Source: Isoetes taiwanensis
Lineage: Eukaryota; Streptophyta; Lycopodiopsida; Isoetales; Isoetaceae
Length of the DNA stretch: 64,000 nt
Assembly: GCA_021234155.1 (NCBI GenBank)
Contig: JAJEKV010000001.1
Span: 1,115,927 to 1,179,926 of the forward strand
Direction of reading: 5' to 3'
Shown piece after piece: positions 25,916 through 37,816 of the stretch (position 1 is the stretch's first letter; each line of letters opens with the position of its first letter). The translations under genes were made by a program, and so were the position numbers. The notes beneath the pieces were generated by a model. It saw nothing but the letters and a program-made list of their open reading frames with translations, searched no databases and was not told where the DNA came from.

Positions 25916-26300
25916 TTTGTTATAACGTGTTGCAAGGGATGAAGAGTACCTTAGAAGTGTAAATTTTGTATGAAATTGATAAACTTTGATAAACTTAAAT
26001 GTTGTATTAAGTAAGGTTAATAATTACCTTGCGTGGATTAAGTTATGAAATCATAAGTTAATTGGATAATGAAATAGTACAGTAATGTCTTAAACATTAC
26101 CTTAGAGTAATTCTAATAATTAAGATAGTAAGTATGTAATTATAGATATTGTAAAATTAATACAGGATTTTAAGGTGCGAAGACTTGCAACACAAATTTT
26201 GTTGGAATGTGTCACCTTAAATAATAATTGTATATGAAAGTGTTAAATTGTGATAAACTAAATGTTGTGATAACGGAGACTAATAAGTACCTTGTTTTAA
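25916..26300. repeat. AT-rich diverged tandem repeats, copy 2
   Basis: Two diverged repeats start at GCAACACAAATTTTGTT (about 25,906 and 26,182), each followed by GATAAACT(T)AAATGTTGT and a TACCTTG word. The array ends at the TTAA where the DNA transposon is inserted and resumes after 32,793. Confidence 0.55.
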
Positions 26301-28837
26301 CACTAGAGTTGTCCCGAAGACCATTTCTGGTGACCAGAAATGGTCCACCATACCCCCTGCCACTTAAACCGATATATCTCACAAGATAAATTTTAATTTT
26401 AAAATATACCACCACTATTTGAGTCTTCACTTGATTCTTAACGACCTGTGAGAATTTCATGACCATTGGATACACCTTTATATTGGTATGATTGTTCAAA
26501 CTTTGAAGAATTTGGCAGTTTTTACAGCACTCTAAAACTGCATTCTTCAATTTTCTAGCATAAAAGTGTCTAAACCTTGCTAAATATGAAATTAATTGAT
26601 GTATTATGATAAAACATATCAATTTGCATGTTTCCATGTTTTGCCACTATCATTTGATTTTAATTGAAGTCGCCAAACCCTATTTTGCTTAAAAATCTTT
26701 GCATGAGGTTCAAAATTATTTCTCTCTTATTATTATAAGTTTTGACTTAGTTTTTGTGACAATGAGTCCTTAACTAGGTAACCTATAGTCCAAAAAATTT
26801 TTTTATGTTTATATGTTTTATTAGTATCGTTATTAATTTAAGAAATTATTTATGAGAATTCAAAATAAAAATATGGGTTAAAGTGCTTCAATAAATCCCA
26901 TCCATAAGTCTCATAAGGATAGTAAATGATGCATTCTAATCAACTCTATGTAGGAATTTACTTTATCAACATAAATATAGTGTAACTAGGGTATAACCAT
27001 GCATTATCTAGATCTAAACGAGCTCTAATATAACAGGATGAACACAAAGAAAGGTTCCAAAGTGCATTGATTATACCTTTATAGGTCTAAAACTCAACAA
27101 TAATGTAGGTAGTGATAGTTATTGATGAATAGAGGACAATATCACGAAGTTTAGCCATGACTATAAATAAATAGATCAAAAGACTTTCCGTACCTGTTTT
27201 TCTAGTTCATCTCAAAAATTAACTTATTGCACTATAATTCTTCCATAAGCCTTTTAAATGGCGCAATGTATGATAAAAAGGGATATTGAGATCCTTGTTG
27301 TGGTCTTATTAGGAAAAAAAAATGAAGAAACCTGCTTACTTTCCAATATTATAAAGTTAGACAATGTGTGGCTGCTCCAAAATGTTGTAGTCTAAGTAGG
27401 ACTTTTATGATAGGCTACCTTTGTTGGCAATATATATCTCAAATTTCATGTTAGGATAATATATTATATACAAGATTTGAATATAAATAAGCATGGACTA
27501 TGTATAGGTCCAGGATTAAACCAAATGGATTGAGAAAATTTCTCTATTTATTTGCATTGGCTCTATTCATTTTGTTCCCTACAATAATATTATGATTTCT
27601 CATCGTCTGTAAGATAATCTTTGAAAGGTGTAAGTGGACTTTCTCATACATTCAAAGTAGCCCTTAACTACTTAATTTTTGTGCTCCGATATCACCTTTT
27701 AGATAGACAATCCTCCCTAATCAACAAATGTTATCATATATAATGTGATATAAACTATATTCTAAAGAATTGATTAAGATGATGATGTTCTTAACTTTTA
27801 ACTGAGAGGTCATGTGGACCAATAATTGGCATCGTCATAGCAGTCTAGCTTGATCTTCTTTAGGCATATCTTTTCATATTTTTCCTTGGTTCATCTTGCA
27901 TTGCTATCTTAACTTTGGGAAGCTTTGAAATATGGTGTTTGACGTTCATTTTCAAGGCACAAATCTAGAGATCAAATATGGAAAATATTTGATGATAACT
28001 TGGAACTAATACTAAAAGTTTTAGCCCAAACCTAGCAATAGATATTTTTTAGTGATAGAGGATCTCATGAAATATTAATATCCTCAAACCCGCTTTGAGA
28101 TCAATAAGGTAAAAAGTTATTGATTTAAAATGAACACATGGACCCGATAATGGTCTTATGTCTGAAACCTTTATTGATTTATCATGATCGTGCCTTTTGC
28201 TCTTTTTCTTTACTTGTTTTTTCATTGGTTTCATATCCATGTAAGCATTATATATTACTAGTAACAGTGCCCAGCGTTGCTGGCAGAAGTTTGTAATCTG
28301 TAAATGATAATCCTGCAGATTCACTTTGGAAACACGATGTCTTGACTTTGTTCACTCTTAATCTAATGCATGATATCAAGTGTTATATGCAACTCCCACT
28401 TTTTAATATCTTCTCACTGTCATGTTAGATCAATAGGCAATATCTCATAGCCAAGACATAAGGCAAGGCTATAAGAAATCTATACACGTAGAAATCTCTA
28501 TCTATGAGAAGGTGAACACTTTATCGTCCCATGAATTGTATTCACGACTTTGGAAATAGTTCACAAAGCTTTTTGCATAGACAATGGTTGGTTCATTGAG
28601 CTTTGCCTAGACAATGGTACAACCACATCCTTGAAAACCACCCCTTTTTGAGGTTTAATTTCATTACATTCATGACATTTGCTTTCCACTAAACCACCAA
28701 ATCAAATCTGGTTTGTTCATGATACCAATAAGAACTTACATAATATTTTACCTTAATGATAAGACCGGTGGTAAGACTAAGGAGAATGGAAAGATAAGTA
28801 ATGAAACACATGCAATAAAACTTACATAATGTCATCA

Positions 28838-28990
28838 GTAATTAATAGCAATGGTTGAAAATTCCAAATGCCTACCTCAAGTTCATGTAGCAATAGTAAT
28901 TAATAACAATGGTTGAAAATTCCAAATGCCTACCTCAAGTTCATGTAGCAATAGTAGAAAATTTTAAACGCCTACCTCAAGTTCATGCAT
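28838..28990. repeat. ~55-bp tandem repeat (x3) in Helitron A
   Basis: Three units of (TAATTAATA)RCAATGGTTGAAAATTCCAAATGCCTACCTCAAGTTCATG, the third shortened. The copy 1 counterpart is about 2,945-3,090. Confidence 0.8.
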
Positions 28991-29688
28991 AAAGAAACAT
29001 GGAGTTTTCCCTTGGGATGGAGTTTTCCCCACCTTTGTATATGATCTCTTGTTCATTTTCTAAATATTCAAGTGACAATTTACTTAATAAAAAGAAGAGT
29101 ATATTTTAAAGCACGTCTTCTATATCCGCATCTTCTATACCCACATCGTTTCCAAGGATCATCCTCCAAGGCCATTTCCAAATACAGGTATTACGTAACT
29201 GTAGTCAAACAGCAATTGCAGTCAAACAGCAACATCTAACTAAAATTCACCATATAACAAAGGCAAAATTCAAGCTGTTATTTTATTTTCAAATGAACTT
29301 TGTGTAGATAATAATAATACTGTACATGGTTCAAAACTTAGACAAAAAAAAAATATTTGCACTTAGAAAAAAAATACTTGCACAACATAATCACACCAGC
29401 TAGAAGTAACAATTCACATTCGCACTGAGGCGTCAGTGCCAATTTTTTCCATTTTATGATAGCTAGCATAAGATCCATATTAGCTAGCATAAGATCTGCA
29501 TCTTGCAAGTTGTTTGGCTCACAGGCAATAAAACTTTCTAGTCTGCATTATTCTATGGCAAATCATCCACCAAAAATGATGATGGATATGTTTCTTCATT
29601 GGCCATATTCCAAAACCATACGTACATCTCTGCAATAGTTATAAGGCATCAAGTCAATGCATAAATTATGCTATATATCATTAAAAAA

Positions 29689-29820
29689 AAAGGTAAAACT
29701 GATCAGTAACAGTTGCAAGCTTTGTAACTTATGAACATTAAAGCCTGTAGAAAAAAAGGTAAAACTAATCAGTGACAGTTCCAAGCTTTGTAACTTATAA
29801 ACATTAAAGCCTGTAGATAC
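29689..29820. repeat. ~68-bp tandem repeat (x2) in Helitron A
   Basis: Two units of AAAAAGGTAAAACT.ATCAGT...AAGCTTTGTAACTTAT...ATTAAAGCCTGTAG. Counterpart in copy 1 at about 3,780-3,910. Confidence 0.75.
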
Positions 29821-30123
29821 TTGTTTCCAGAAACACGCATTTCTTTTGCATTGTGTTGTCTTGTTGCTTGAATCTCCAGCTTTTGCTCTCCTTTTTGTCA
29901 CCACATTTTTAGTCACCACATAGGATATTAAATATGAGGATTTCGTAGATTAACTGGATCACTTAACCGCTTAATTATATCATAGGCTTTCAGATACATA
30001 ATACAACAGTTTGAATAATTCGAAGCTAAGTATTTTGCTCCTGATAGGAGACGGAGAAGACGGAGAAGATGCTGCTCCTCCAAGTGTTCACGTGATAGAT
30101 GAGATTGCAGATAAGTCCAAGAT

Positions 30124-30350
30124 TTACACGGCTCTAACTAAGGCATATTTTCTTCTAGATTCATGATTCAAACCATTGTCAAATAAATAGAGATGTCTTT
30201 TTGTGCCCTGAGGTAAGTTCCCATTTGCCAGACTGCTCATGACAAAATCAAGTAGAAACCCTATTAAAGACAACTCAAACTTGAATATCTTAGCCATAAG
30301 CATCAATCTGATCAAGGTCGTTCTTGGATCCCTGCAAATGTCCTCTTTTC
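30124..30350 (-). pseudogene. Exon-like block captured in Helitron A (unrecognised protein)
   Basis: The minus-strand frame reads through FKFELSLIGFLLDFVMSSL, then a hydrophilic part ending NHESRRKYALVRA. It is preceded by a plausible acceptor (ATTTGCAG near 30,330) and followed by GTGTAA, a possible donor. Copy 1 (4,065-4,256) retains the final 13 residues. It shares orientation with the Helitron. I do not recognise the family. The reading is consistent with one captured exon, not a complete gene. Confidence 0.4.
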
Positions 30351-30671
30351 CTTTACGGTGCTGTCCCAGTGATATGTCTAGCTAATTGTGTGACTTAAAC
30401 ATTTTAGCTCGATTATAACCAAAACTTACATGGAAATCTCAGCTCAGATTGGACGCTTAGGAGCTCCCAAGGATATTTCCCTTGCAATGCTGGTCTTCAA
30501 GCTCGAATACAACAAAATTGGAAATAGTGAGACTCTTTTGAATAGTCGCGTCTTGAGCAAGCTGCCATCACAAAAATATGTATGCGGTAATACTGAGAGG
30601 CGAAAACCCTGGAACAAAGGGTGCTTAGCTCTACTGAAGAAAAAACTCTTTTGTTTTTTTATTTTAATTGA

Positions 30672-30960
30672 TCAATGTGGGCCGCCCGGCACAGAGCTCA
30701 CAAAGCCCAAAAGCCTACCACGGTTTTTGATCTGCCATAACTCAGAGCTGCAAGCAGATGACGCCACCTCAACCCTCTGCCTCAACGTCTTCTCATCAGT
30801 TAGAGTAACTTTTTCTTCACGCCAGTACAAATCATTCAGTTTCTTAATAAGCACTGCCTCATTGCACAAACTGTCTCTCACTTGTATCTTAATGGAAAGC
30901 TCCTCATCGTGTGATCCCAGCTCTGCATTGCTTTTCACAGTGCCCAAGCGGAGGAATTTC
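30672..30960 (-). pseudogene. Second exon-like block in Helitron A (hydrophilic, unrecognised)
   Basis: About 95 codons are open on the minus strand with a charged, helix-prone composition (SIKIQVRDSLCNEAVLIKKL, then REEKVTLTDEKTLRQRVEV). It stays open in copy 2 but is broken in copy 1 (about 4,760-5,040), where differences fall at CAG/CTG sites. No family is recognised. Same strand as the Helitron and the block at 30,124, so both may derive from one captured gene. Confidence 0.42.
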
Positions 30961-30984
30961 CATTAATTGTTTGCTCATATGAGC

Positions 30985-31190
30985 GTTTTGAGAATTTTGA
31001 TTTTGCGAGTGAATCTCCAACTTGCAATTTATAATGCAAGACTCTATGCTAGTTGTTCTCTATTCTGCAAAGGAAGCTTATCTCACTTCTAAATAGTAAG
31101 AATTTTGATTTTTGAGAGTGAATCTCCAACTTGCAATTTATAATGCAAGGCTCTATGCTAGTTCTCTATTCTGTGAAGGAAGCTTCCAAA
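30985..31190. repeat. ~100-bp tandem repeat (x2) in Helitron A
   Basis: Two units of TTTTG.GAGTGAATCTCCAACTTGCAATTTATAATGCAAG.CTCTATGCTAG...CTCTATTCTG.AAGGAAGCTT. Counterpart in copy 1 at about 5,075-5,250. Confidence 0.75.
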
Positions 31191-32793
31191 TAATGGCAGG
31201 ATGCTACATGGGAATGAATGGAGGATAAGAACAACTGCAAGACCCCACAACATATCTCCAAACTATCAAAATGGAAGAAACATGCAAACATAAAACATTA
31301 ATGCATTAGCGTCAAACTATGAGTAGCTATGCCATGAATTAATAGATTCTCTAAGCATACATTTATTTCGTTTGAGAGCACAATTAAGAGCACATGCCAT
31401 AGATGTCAACAAACAAAAACTTCTTTCTGCCTCTGCCATAGAAAATCACGCAGGGCCAATATTTTGCAAATCATGCAGGCCTCTAAGAAAAAAAGCTATG
31501 CCGCTGAAGCTATAGCGACTCATTTCATCAAAGTAAAGGTTGCTTCTGTTGTTTTGCGGGGACGGACTTCAAACACGCTTGATTTCTAATCTGCGGATCT
31601 CACAAATTACGGACAATTATTCTTTCTACATGCACACAAATCAGCATTTGCACAGAAAAAGTTGTAAATAGAAGGTTCATAGCCAAAATCTAGATATATA
31701 AATATTATGACTGATATGAATTGGATATTAAGATTGAGGAGACAATTTCCTAAAAGAGGCGCCTACGCCAGATTTTGATTTACTGATGGCATGGCCAGGT
31801 TATAAAGAATACTTAATTTACTGATGGCATGGAGCTCGAAGTTAATGTTGGTAGCAGAGCAGTTTTAAAACCTAGGAAGATTGCAGCAGAGTAAGTCCAC
31901 TGCTAAGTTAGTAGCATTATGCAATGAAATATCTGTGTTTGTTCCACCTAAATGCAACGTGCAATGCAGCCGAAAGGATTCCCGACTATAACTCTGTATT
32001 TTAAGCCCAGAAATTGAAATAAACGTGGAAAAATGCTTACCTGGTCAAGATTGGAACGATCTGACCATCCGATAGCTAGATCTTATCTCCACCGTCTAGA
32101 TTAGGGCGGGATGCAACACCCTATAACATTATAATATAGGATTTTTTCAATGACATACTATTTCAATAAATTTCTTTCAAATATAACAAAATAGACATCA
32201 ATTAAAAGTTGCTTAAAAGTGTTATTATAAGTTAAAGCTGAAGCTTCAAATTACAGCCCAACAAATATTTTTTATGCATGGACCAATTAGTCAAGTACTT
32301 ATATACCAAATTTGAAGTAAAAAATCATTTTCATGCAAAAGTTATAGAATTTTAATTGAAATGACCTTACGGGAACCATTATTGGTCCTAAGAGAATGAA
32401 ACTTTTTTGACCACTGTCATGTTTGGTGGCTATATCTTCCTTTCTAGACTTCGGATTGGAACAAGGTTTTTTGTGTATTAATCCTTATCTCGTATAGAAA
32501 AATATCATTATAATGAAAAAAAATAAAAAAAATCCTTTTATTGAGACAGTTTTACATTATGTAAACATGAAGCAAACTGGACTTGACCCCCCTTGATTCA
32601 TCTAAACATAACTTTCAATTTTGGGGGTATATGCATTTTTAACTATTTTTTCCCCTGTGCAACATGACTGCCATATATTAACATGTAGAAAGGGTTTAAG
32701 CTTGAATTTTATGTCATTGATTTTATATGAATTTTAAAACGAACTGTACAAATGAACCATTTATGGTCCATCAAGGGACAACTCTAGTGTTAA

Positions 32794-33524
32794 TAGAAGT
32801 TACGATTTGACAAGTTATTTGATAATGTAATGGCATAATAATGATTTAATAAAATCCATTCTAGATTAAGCTATATAATATCTAGATCAAATATATAATA
32901 TCGTTATATCAAACAAAGTATAGCAATGCTAGGCAATTTTTCAATTATCAAAATTGGACAATGGGCGTGTAAAAACCCTAGAAGATTCCAATGTTGGGGC
33001 CTCATTCTAAGAACTTAAATTATTCTTGAATACTTGAAACAACATCAGTGTTGCCCATATGGGGCGTCAACTATGATGTAAAATAGTCGTTAGAAGGGAT
33101 TATACGGTTTAAATTCAAGGAAGTTATAGTGGGCGTGTATGTATGTACAATTTTAGTAGCTTATTGCCCTAGGACTAGATGGTTAGTAAAAGATCTTGAT
33201 TTGAGTGCAAAGGCGCCCACCTTATATTGCCAACATATGCCCGGCGTGTACCCAAGCAAGGCCTTCGAATTCCATGTGTGGGGGGCCACTTGCAATATAT
33301 CCATCAATGCCTTAGAAACATTTTTCACAACAGTTTTTAAGCACAATCTTTAACCCATTAAAGGTCTCCATCTTTGGGTCTTTGACCATCTTAGTAAACC
33401 CTAAGGATAAGGCATAGTATCATCAATTTATAAAAGCCTTTACATAAGGCACCAAACCCTAACATCATTTTTCCTTTTTGCCATTTTTTTTCAATTTAAC
33501 TTTAACATCGTTTAACATCGTTTA
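32794..33524. other. Region between TTAA transposon and recognisable LTR, copy 2
   Basis: It continues the AT-rich array for about 60 bp, then differs strongly from copy 1 (6,925-7,350), suggesting local deletion or replacement there. The plus frame at 33,129-33,353 and its antisense partner show no motif. The LTR's 5' edge and polypurine tract must be here, but no clean TG start can be assigned. Confidence 0.4.
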
Positions 33525-33914
33525 ACACTTGAGGCGTCAACCTCAACTCCCACTTGAATAGGGAGAGGTGCGCCAGGCAGCTTTGTAATGGATCGTCCAA
33601 AAACGTAAGAGTAATGGTGCACATGGCCCCACATTTCAAAGACCGTTCCTCGGCCCAATTAATGAGATCGACATGGACACCTTTGGATGCAATTGACAGG
33701 AGTGAATCCAAACTAGGGATCAGGTATTTGTGGGTCGACCCGGTTCAAATATTGTGTCATAAACCTATATCCATCGATAGCCATAAATAATGTGCAGCCT
33801 TTTAGCCTATTAGATGTCAATCCCTAACCTCAGTCTCCATCTTAGATCTTACTTGTGAGATTAACCTAACTAAAGAACCTAACTCATCATATCAGATAGA
33901 TTAGTTCTTTATTA
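33525..33914 (+). mobile_element. LTR, 5' portion, copy 2 (probable 3' LTR)
   Basis: Matches 7,350-7,629 and 18,577-18,862 through words such as CTCAACTCCCACTTG, CATGGACACCTTTGGATG and TAGATTAGTTCTTTATTA, with several small insertions relative to the others. Interrupted at 33,915 by Helitron B. Confidence 0.7.
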
Positions 33915-36900
33915 TCTTATATTATAATGTCATCATAATGGACCATCGCCTAATGTGGAATGGGCTTAGATCTATTTGGGCCACGTGGCATCATCGCCTG
34001 TTCTTCCCAAAACTATCTTCTAGAGTAAAAGTTATCCAAGAGCATGGCGGCCATGTTGCGAAAACTGCCGCTCACTTTTTGAATCAATCTTCTCTGCGCG
34101 GTTGAAGAGATAGTCCAAGATGGTCGGAAATTGAAGCGCTTTTGGTTCGGATAGTCCAAGATAGGATATATAGGATCATTCCGGTAGGTCGGAGGAGGCG
34201 GGGACTAGGGTTTTGTTGGGCCATTTTAGCGTCCTGAGAGATAGCACGGGGAGGCATTTTGTTTCAACGCTTCATAGAGTCTTTGTTTGTATCGATTTGG
34301 AAGGATGCGTACCCACATGCCAAGAATCTGTGTTTATTAGGGGTTGAATCTAAACCTTGTGTGCCGGATTCGCCTATCGTGTTGTGACGAAGTCCTCTAT
34401 CAACAATCTTGCAACTTGCGTATCTTATAAAACTTATGCGTTTTTTCTATCTTATATAACGTTCTCCTATCTGAGAGGAAAGATAACCCGGCACAAAAAA
34501 AACACTTCAGGTAAGCTTTCTCTACGCCTTACACTTTGTTACGGCACTTAGAGAGCACGAAAGTGGCAACCCTTCCCGGCTTTGTGATCTCTCGAGGATT
34601 TTTAGTCTTTGAATTGCACTTTCGCTCACTGCGGTAGAGATGATTTGAGCAAGATTTGGCCGAGAAAAATACTCCGGTTCTTGCATCTCAACCCGGAAGT
34701 AATTTGTGTTGCAAAGACCCCTTTGTTGGATGATACCATCGGCCTTGAAAATTTCTTTTTGCCTGAGGAAGGATGGGAGAGAGGCAGTCTTGGTCCCCGA
34801 GAAAACTCAAGAAGGCAGATGATTTAGGAAAATGAGCATCTGCAGAGGTCGAGATGAAATGTTGGGTTGCCACGAGATGATGTTGTGGGCTTGTAGATAA
34901 TGATGGGGAAGAGCTTTGATTTGCCCGGTTGTGTTGTGGCTTTAAAGATATGAAGCGTGATGCAAATAGGGTAGATTTGATCGCGGAAGTGCGTGCCAAA
35001 AAGGAGGTCAAGAAGATGGCATTTCATGAGAATAATGCAGATTTTGCTGATTCTTTGGGCCAATCTTTGCTTAAGATGGCGCTAAAAATTTCGGATGCGG
35101 GGAAACCACGGATGCTCATTTTTGCTGCTATCTCGCACAAGTTAAGATAGCTTGAAAATGGCACTTCCTCGGGTTTGTAGAACCAGGCGCCATTTCAAAT
35201 CTATCTTACAATGTTGTTGTTTCTACCTTTATAAAAATGGTTCACGTTTTTAAAGGATTTTTATGATTTACCGCAAAAATAAAAAAAATAAACCTATGTT
35301 CTTTTTACTTTGCTTTATTGGATATATGTGCTATGGTTTTTATTTTACTAAAACATGAAGATGTATGGATTGCGCTTCCAAAAATTTATCTGCTACTAGC
35401 TATTAAGTTCAAAGTTTCCCATCATAGTTGTTTTGTCATGCTAGAAGCCATTTAATGTGGATGGGATTCAAGAAAATCAATTTCGAATAGATTCATGTTC
35501 AAAGAATATTATATATTTGAATAAACAAAAACACTATTTTTTAAAGCCAAGGTATGTTATGAAAAGGTCTATTTAAAGAAGGGGCAAAATTTGAACTCAA
35601 TGCATAAAAACGTTTTTTTTAAAAGATATGGCTATGAAGGTTTTACATTAATTATTAGAATTTGAAAGAACCTAAAACGCCCCTTTGCTATATGTAGGAC
35701 AATAATGGTAGTCAATCAACATTTTGATCCACATACCTTCTTCTTGATGTGTTTGAACAAAAATTCTATGTGAAAATGCAACGATTCTGTATCTTTAATG
35801 TGGCCACTCATCGCTCCTTGACCGCTATTTCTTCCTTAGGTTTATCTTAACCAATTATTATCAGCACATAATGTTGCAAACTGGTAAAATAACATTATAT
35901 GTGCTTGGTTCGATTTTGAGGTTATGACTGCTTCTGAGCCTCCTATCTTCTCTTGGATTATAGGGTCGTGATTATACTATACTCATTATAATAGGGTATC
36001 TCTGCATAGGCATCCTCTTTTCGCTAATTGTTAGAGAGAAAGCATGCCCATGCAGACGTAATTATTATTTGGAGATTTCTTTGGGTGTTTCCATGCAATC
36101 AGATTTGCATCTTTGGTAGAGCGAAGAATTATGCATATCGGGCAAAGGCTTTTCCATCTAAGTGCTATGGTGGTGCAAATCAGGCCAAGGCTTCCCATCT
36201 AAGTGCTATGGTGGTGCAAATGAGACAAAGTCTTTCCATCTGTGTGTTTGTTTGCCAATAAATTCCTCTTATGTATTCTACTTTTATCATCAATGGAGGA
36301 GGTATTTGGGCAACCTGGGGGTGAATGCAAAGGTTTGTATGGCGCAATTTCATATCTCACATTTATCGAGAGAGCCTCATGGGACGCAACAAACAATATG
36401 ACGCAATTTCATATCTCACATTTATATCTGAGCCTCATGGGCACAACAAACAAACATCAGTGCATTAGCCTCATGGGCACAACAAACAAAGATCAGTGCA
36501 TTAGCGGGGAGGTAAGATGAAGCAAACGCTTCTCCTTTTTCTGACAATGAATGCACGAGACTTGATTCTTGGGTTGCTTCAACTTGCAACCACAATTACA
36601 GATTATGTTGTATATTGGCATACAAGCAATAAGATCATAATAAGATCATATTGATATGACAGTTAATGTAGTTGGAATGATCTTTAACATTTTTAAAATT
36701 GCTTATAGCAATGCATAAAAATGAAGTGATGATGCATTGGAAAGTTCATTCAATGCTATAAAAATGGATGGTTCTATATCCAAGGTGAAAAAACATTGAG
36801 CATTAGAAAAACATTGTCTTTTTTAGCATTGTCCAAGCTTTTTTAACAATCTTTGTCTACAATCACATGTAAAGCCCACCAACGATGGGCAATTTACTAG
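33915..36900 (+). mobile_element. Helitron B, copy 2 (non-autonomous)
   Basis: Starts TCTTATATTATAATGT after host A (33,914); ends with hairpin GCCCACCAACGATGGGC, spacer AATTTA and CTAG (36,897-36,900), then host T. Subterminal words AATGGACCATCGCC... match those of Helitron C (AATGGACCACGCCC...), linking the two. The interior (2,986 bp) includes ATGGCGGCCATGTTGCG (34,043), plus-strand exon-like sequence up to 35,150, and short tandem repeats at 36,142-36,240 (CCATCTAAGTGCTATGGTGG) and 36,345-36,505 (TTTCATATCTCACATTTAT, CTCATGGGCACAACAAAC). No Rep/helicase is seen. Confidence 0.93.
34609..35150 (+). pseudogene. Exon-like blocks captured in Helitron B (unrecognised protein)
   Basis: Plus-strand frames in the Helitron's orientation: 34,609-34,827 (RDDLSKIWPRKILRFLHL..., LLDDTIGLENFFLPEEGW) and, after a frame change, 34,929-35,150, which ends at a stop with VRAKKEVKKMAFHENNADF and LLKMALKISDAGKPRM. 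The charged, regular composition suggests former coding sequence. Copy 1 (8,320-8,860) has the same blocks with many disruptions. The family is not recognised. A minus-strand alternative (34,688-35,011) is also open but looks less protein-like. Confidence 0.38.
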
Positions 36901-37816
36901 TTTATTATGTTGATATGATGGACGGATGGATTCTGTGAACTCATTGTATGGGGAAGGGGGGTAGAGACTTAAAGCTTAGTAGATGATGCTCCTAGTTAGT
37001 CCCTCTTAGTGCATTACTAGATTTCGGCCTGTGTACAAGAACCCCACCTGGTTGTGGGTGAAGGGGCCGACCGGGCTTAGAATGAGGTTCGATGTTCGAC
37101 CCTTGACCAGATCCCTCTCGGTGTGTAAGGCCTCACCGGGGATCGAGAGTGACTAGGTCTAATGGCTTGCCACTGAGTGTGGGTAAGGCATGGGCTCGAC
37201 ACCGTGGGGTGGAGTTCACCTTCCAGATGGGTTAAGTCGAATAAGGGCGTTGGCCCTCTAGTCACCTTGGGTCAGCATGTAGATCTCGGAGGGAGTGAGC
37301 CCCTATCTGCCCCATCGGGACTGGGGAGATGTAACCCAGAATAGCCCTTTGGCTATGCCACGGTCAGTCCCAACACTTTTCAACCTACTCCCCGCAAAGT
37401 GTGCATGGGAGGGGGCGGATGGAGTGGACAACCCAATGCCATGTTCTTATGCCAGCCCAATCCATTGTCATGATTCATGCACGCAATGAACTCGAGGCCC
37501 AAGCTTGTAAGGGTCTATCCACAGTAATGCGAGCCTTGGGTAGGAACTTCCCTTTGTATTGTGCTGATCTTTGTCTATGCAGAGATATGTGGTGAGCCAT
37601 CCTTCGAGATGGTCATGATGTGCTTTGATGTATATGTACTTACATATGTTTACGCTTCCGCAGCTAGGTAGGCCCTGAGGGAGACAGGGTAAATGACACC
37701 TTCATTCTTCCCACTGGATTGCAGTGATGTGTGGAGGGCCTTGTATCAGCGTGGAGCTGGTATAGGGGATGAACTCCTGTTTGTATACGATGAGTGCACC
37801 GTATATGAGTAGGGGA
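36901..37816 (+). mobile_element. LTR, 3' portion, copy 2 (probable 3' LTR)
   Basis: Matches 18,863-19,794 and 10,489-11,395, ending GTATATGAGTAGGGG. It is followed not by a PBS but by the flank shared with copy 1, consistent with a 3' LTR whose 5' partner is 18,577-19,794. Confidence 0.75.

Larger units (their letters stand above)
28258..32141 (-). mobile_element. Helitron A, copy 2 (non-autonomous, nested)
   Basis: Read on the minus strand it begins TCCTATATTATAATG at 32,141 (host t at 32,142) and ends with a hairpin (GCCAGCAACGCTGGGC, 28,284-28,269), spacer and CTAG (28,261-28,258) with host a at 28,257. The related transposon in the GT47 intron lacks this 3,884-bp segment, giving an empty site near 55,035-55,045 (GTGATTTTTTGG against ATTA/TTTTTTCAATG). 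There is no Rep/helicase. Minus-strand exon-like blocks lie at 30,124-30,350 and 30,672-30,960, in the Helitron's own orientation. Confidence 0.93.
26301..32789. mobile_element. TTAA-flanked DNA transposon, copy 2 (CACTAG termini)
   Basis: Left terminus CACTAGAGTTGTCCC at 26,301; right terminus GGGACAACTCTAGTG ending at 32,789: a perfect 15-bp terminal inverted repeat. TTAA flanks at 26,297-26,300 and 32,790-32,793. Just inside the left end is a palindrome around CCATTTCTGGTGACCAGAAA, and GGAACCATTATTGGTCC lies near 32,372, possible transposase-binding repeats. Helitron A is nested at 28,258-32,141. The remaining 2.6 kb has no transposase. The 141-codon minus frame at 26,212-26,637 crosses the left terminus and is broken in copy 1. 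Confidence 0.9.

Noticed and set aside
26212..26637. 141-codon minus-strand frame
   Set aside because: It crosses the transposon terminus and is disrupted in copy 1; no motif.
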